Assembly: GCA_015698045.1 (NCBI GenBank)
Contig: BLAL01000162.1
Location: 1,984,001 to 2,048,000, forward strand
Source: Rhizophagus clarus
Lineage: Eukaryota > Glomeromycota > Glomeromycetes > Glomerales > Glomeraceae
Direction: 5' to 3'
DNA length: 64,000 nucleotides
This document shows positions 60,985 through 64,000 of the stretch, piece by piece (position 1 is the stretch's first letter; the number at the start of each line of letters is the position of its first letter). The position numbers were made by a program, and so were the translations under genes. A model generated the notes under the pieces. That model saw only the letters and a program-made list of their open reading frames with translations, was not told the origin of the DNA and did not search any database.

Positions 60985-63739
60985 TTATCATCATTTTGAA
61001 TTACTATAATCAGTGATTAATTTTGTAATAAATAAAAATTAATTTTATGAAAATAAAAATAAATCACATTTATGTTATAAATACTATGAATATTACTTGA
61101 TCTATACAATGCTAAGCTATTATTGTATAATATTATTGATAGTCTTTTATTATTTGTCTTTTGATTTTTATTGTAATTTATAAACTGATTCTTACAACCT
61201 GATTTCTAATAAAACTGATTCTTAAAACTGATTTCTAAAAATTTCTAAGATTCATACTAATTTTCACTAAATAAAAAATAATAATTTTTTATTTTATATT
61301 ACTATTTCTAATTATTTCTTTCATTTCTAATTATTTTTTTGCTTATTAACTAATTTTTTTTTTTAGATCTTTTATTTTTAAACAAAGGATTTGAAAAGTT
61401 AATTAGTGTTTCTTTAAAGATACTTATATTAATATTTAAATACTATTTAAATAGAAGTATTTTTAAAATTCTAAAGATTCTAAAAAAAATTAGAAATACA
61501 ATAGTTAATAAATAAAGAAACATTTAAAAAATTTTTTACCTAGTGTATATTTTAAATTAAAACAACTTAAAAATAAATATAAAAAGAGTAAATGTTGTTT
61601 CTTTTTAAAAGATAGTTTCAGAATTAATTTTTATTGCATTTTTTATAACAGTATTTTGTTATTTTCTATTGTTTTCAGTTGTTTTTAATTATTTTTATTG
61701 TTTTTGATATTTAATTTTAATTAATGATAAATCTCCTAATTACAGTAATTTAAAAATAATAAAATAATAATCTTTAATTTTTTTTTGTATAATTGATAAA
61801 TTAACAATCATTATTATATAATTTATATGTTGATTTAATCAAAAAAAAAAAATTTATTAAACAGTTCAAGTATTTCTAAAAATAGATAAAAACTAAATTT
61901 ATAATAAAATTATAAGCAAATTTATCTGCAATTACTCATAAATAAAATTAATAATAATATCTTTTCTAACTTTCTTTTATTTTAATTCTAAAAGTTTAAT
62001 TATACTTTTAATAATACTATATTAAAAAAAAAAAATAAATATTAAAAAAAAATAACAATAAATATTTTTTCTAATCTTTCTTATTTTAATTTCAAAAGTT
62101 TAATTGTATTTTTATTTGGCAACTAGCTAGTATTACAAATTTACAATTAAATTTATCATCATAAGTTTAAAATTTTAAACTATTTTCTTAAATTAATTTT
62201 AATTTATTTTTTTTTGTTTATTTTAATTAAAAAAAAATAAATGGCTAACTTATATAACATTTTTATTAGATGATTTTTAAAAAAGTAAATATTTATCAAA
62301 TATAAATAATATAAAAATTTAAATAATTATATATAATATATCTAATTAACTAATTTAATAATACTTGAATTCCTTTTTTTAAAGAATATTTTGACAAATT
62401 TCTATAAATTATAAATATTAATAAACATAATAGTTAAAAAAAATATAAGTTTATTATATATTTAAAAATTACCAAATATTAAAAGAAACATTAAAATTAA
62501 AACAAATTTGAGATAAAGAATTTTTATTATAATATTATCACTTCTTCTTAATTATATATAAATAAAAAAATCTATTAAAATAAAATTATTATTAATAAAC
62601 ATAATTAAATTGTAAAATTAAAAAATCATATAAATAATTCAAAGCTAAGTAATAATAATAAAAATTTGAATTATCTTTTAAACAAAAAAAAGTCAAAAAT
62701 TTTAACATAAACTTAAAAATTATATAAAAATTTAAATCTTGAACAAAAGTTAATAAATATTAAAAATATTTTATATAAAATAACTGGTATTACTTTAAAA
62801 AAAATAATGTAATATAGCAGGTCTTTTATATTATCTTTTTATTAGATTAAATTTAAAAAAAATTTATATATTAATATAATAATATTATAAAAAATAATAA
62901 TACAAAATTTGCAAAAAAATAAAAAGCATAATTTATTATCCTTTAAACTGTTTTTATAGTAAATTATTATTAAATTTAAAATATTTTTAAGTTTTTTAAA
63001 ATATTTTATTAAATAAAAAAAATTTTTATAATAAATTTTACAGTATTTTTTTAAATAAAATTAAAAAAAATTTAATTTGATTAATAATTTTTTAAAAAAA
63101 ATGATTTATAAATTATTATAAATAGAAGTTAAATTCTTTATCACCATTTTTGAATTAATGTGATCAGGTGATTTGCTGATTACTTAAAATTAAAATATCA
63201 AAAATATTGAAACAATCGAAAACAATTAATTTATCAAAAATACTACTAGTTTATATTATCATAAATATATAAAAAGCCCATTTTTATAACTATTTCTTTT
63301 AAAAAAACATTAAATTTAATATCTTAGCCTTCTTTATTATACTTATAAGATGTTTTATAGTGTTTTTTTATTTATTAAAAACTAAAGATCTAAATAAAAA
63401 AAATAATTAGAAACGAAAAAAAAGGAAAAAAAATAATAAAATAAAAAAAATATTATTTACTACTTAGTAGTAAACCTCTAGAATTGTTAGAAGTTTAGTT
63501 TTAGGAATTGGCTTTTAAAAATTAGTCTTTAGAAATCAGTTTATAAACTAAACAAAATAAAAGGTAAATAATCAAAAAATCATTAATGATGTTATGCAAT
63601 GGTAACTTAAAGTTACACAAATCAAATGATAGTCATAGTTTTCATTGTATAACGTAATTTTATTTTTGTAATTTTCAAATCAATTTTTTATTTATTATAA
63701 ATTAATTGCTGATCATAGTAATTCAAAAATGGTGATAAA
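60985..63739. repeat. Old element with about 270-bp diverged inverted ends
   Basis: The left block at 60985 (TTATCATCATTTTGAATTAC, then TATAATCAGTGATTAATTTT) matches the reverse complement of 63701-63739 (TTTATCACCATTTTTGAATT, then ACTATGATCAGCAATTAATT). Further shared landmarks continue inward, such as TTTATAAACTGATT near 61180 and, inverted, near 63540. A third copy in direct orientation lies at 63137. The interior is A/T-rich and holds eroded satellite copies. No transposase is visible. Confidence 0.55.
61960..62140. repeat. A/T-eroded copies of the 120-bp satellite
   Basis: Two units, TTTTAATTCTAAAAGTTTAA at about 61980 and TTTTAATTTCAAAAGTTTAA at about 62086, line up with the satellite core CCTTAATTCCAAAAGTCCGG at 10 kb. 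The second also keeps TTTTTATTTGGCAACTAG in place of CTTTTCGTCTGGCAACACT. The differences are mostly C to T and G to A. Confidence 0.65.
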
Positions 63740-64000
63740 TTATTTTTTATTTATTAATTTTAGAAATGTAAATTACCACTATTTAATATAATTTAATAAG
63801 AAAAATCTAATAAAATAAAATCCATTTTTTTATAAATATTATATAATATGATATTTTTTATTATCTAAGAAACCTATAAATAAATATAATATTTTATTTA
63901 CTAATTTTATAAATATAATTCTATTACTATCAAATATAAATTTTTTTTACTAATATGTAAAACTAAAATTTTTGCAAAAATAAATTTTATTTTATTTTAT
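62141..64000. other. AT-rich terminal stretch
   Basis: No gene is visible. The base composition is almost pure A/T with microsatellite-like runs. It includes the right end of the inverted repeat element listed at 60985-63739. Confidence 0.6.

Overview
The window looks like nuclear DNA of a very AT-rich, intron-rich, early-diverging fungus. The best guess is the arbuscular mycorrhizal fungus Rhizophagus irregularis or a close Glomeromycotina relative. The guess rests on base composition, many short GT..AG introns, fungal-type genes (STE12 with two C2H2 fingers, fungal-length MSH6 without a PWWP domain, ZRT3-like ZIP, GCR1_C protein) and dense nested non-autonomous DNA transposons. It is an inference; no database could be searched.

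Layout. 1-11.96 kb is a gene-poor AT-rich flank with MITEs, a dead Tc1-type transposase, tandem repeats and a nest of two hAT-type elements (8762-11335), the inner one carrying an eight-copy satellite of about 120 bp. 11.96-25.4 kb is a compact housekeeping island: uridine kinase/UPRT-like, eIF3i, SmG, a KHDC4-like KH protein, SEC12/PREB, ribosomal protein uL6 (L9), complex I ESSS subunit and NudC. 25.49-28.83 kb is a composite transposon with a 3.1-kb palindrome, sitting about 110 bp upstream of the NudC start codon. 28.8-31.4 kb holds a decayed lineage-type gene. 31.4-38.5 kb holds ethanolamine kinase and MSH6. 41.1-42.7 kb is an intronless STE12-type regulator with long non-coding flanks. 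44.5-58.2 kb is a second island: carnosine N-methyltransferase-like, ZIP zinc transporter, GGPP synthase, GCR1_C-domain protein, ubiquitin-eL40, F-box protein, mitochondrial uS17m, GPN1 and TIM13. 58.2-64 kb is a second AT-rich flank with inverted repeats and decayed copies of the satellite seen at 10 kb.

Gene organisation. Five close head-to-head pairs (gaps about 160-390 bp) share promoter regions: URK1/eIF3i, SmG/KHDC4, RPL9/ESSS, GGPPS/GCR1_C and GPN1/TIM13. CACGTG or GTCACATG motifs recur in many of the promoter gaps. Most genes are core housekeeping functions. The genes most relevant to fungal development are STE12 and perhaps the GCR1_C and F-box proteins. I see no tRNA, rRNA, CRISPR or prokaryotic-type operon. 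The most unusual content is the reconstructable layering of mobile elements (two separate nests with intact target-site duplications) and an unusually divergent ubiquitin moiety.
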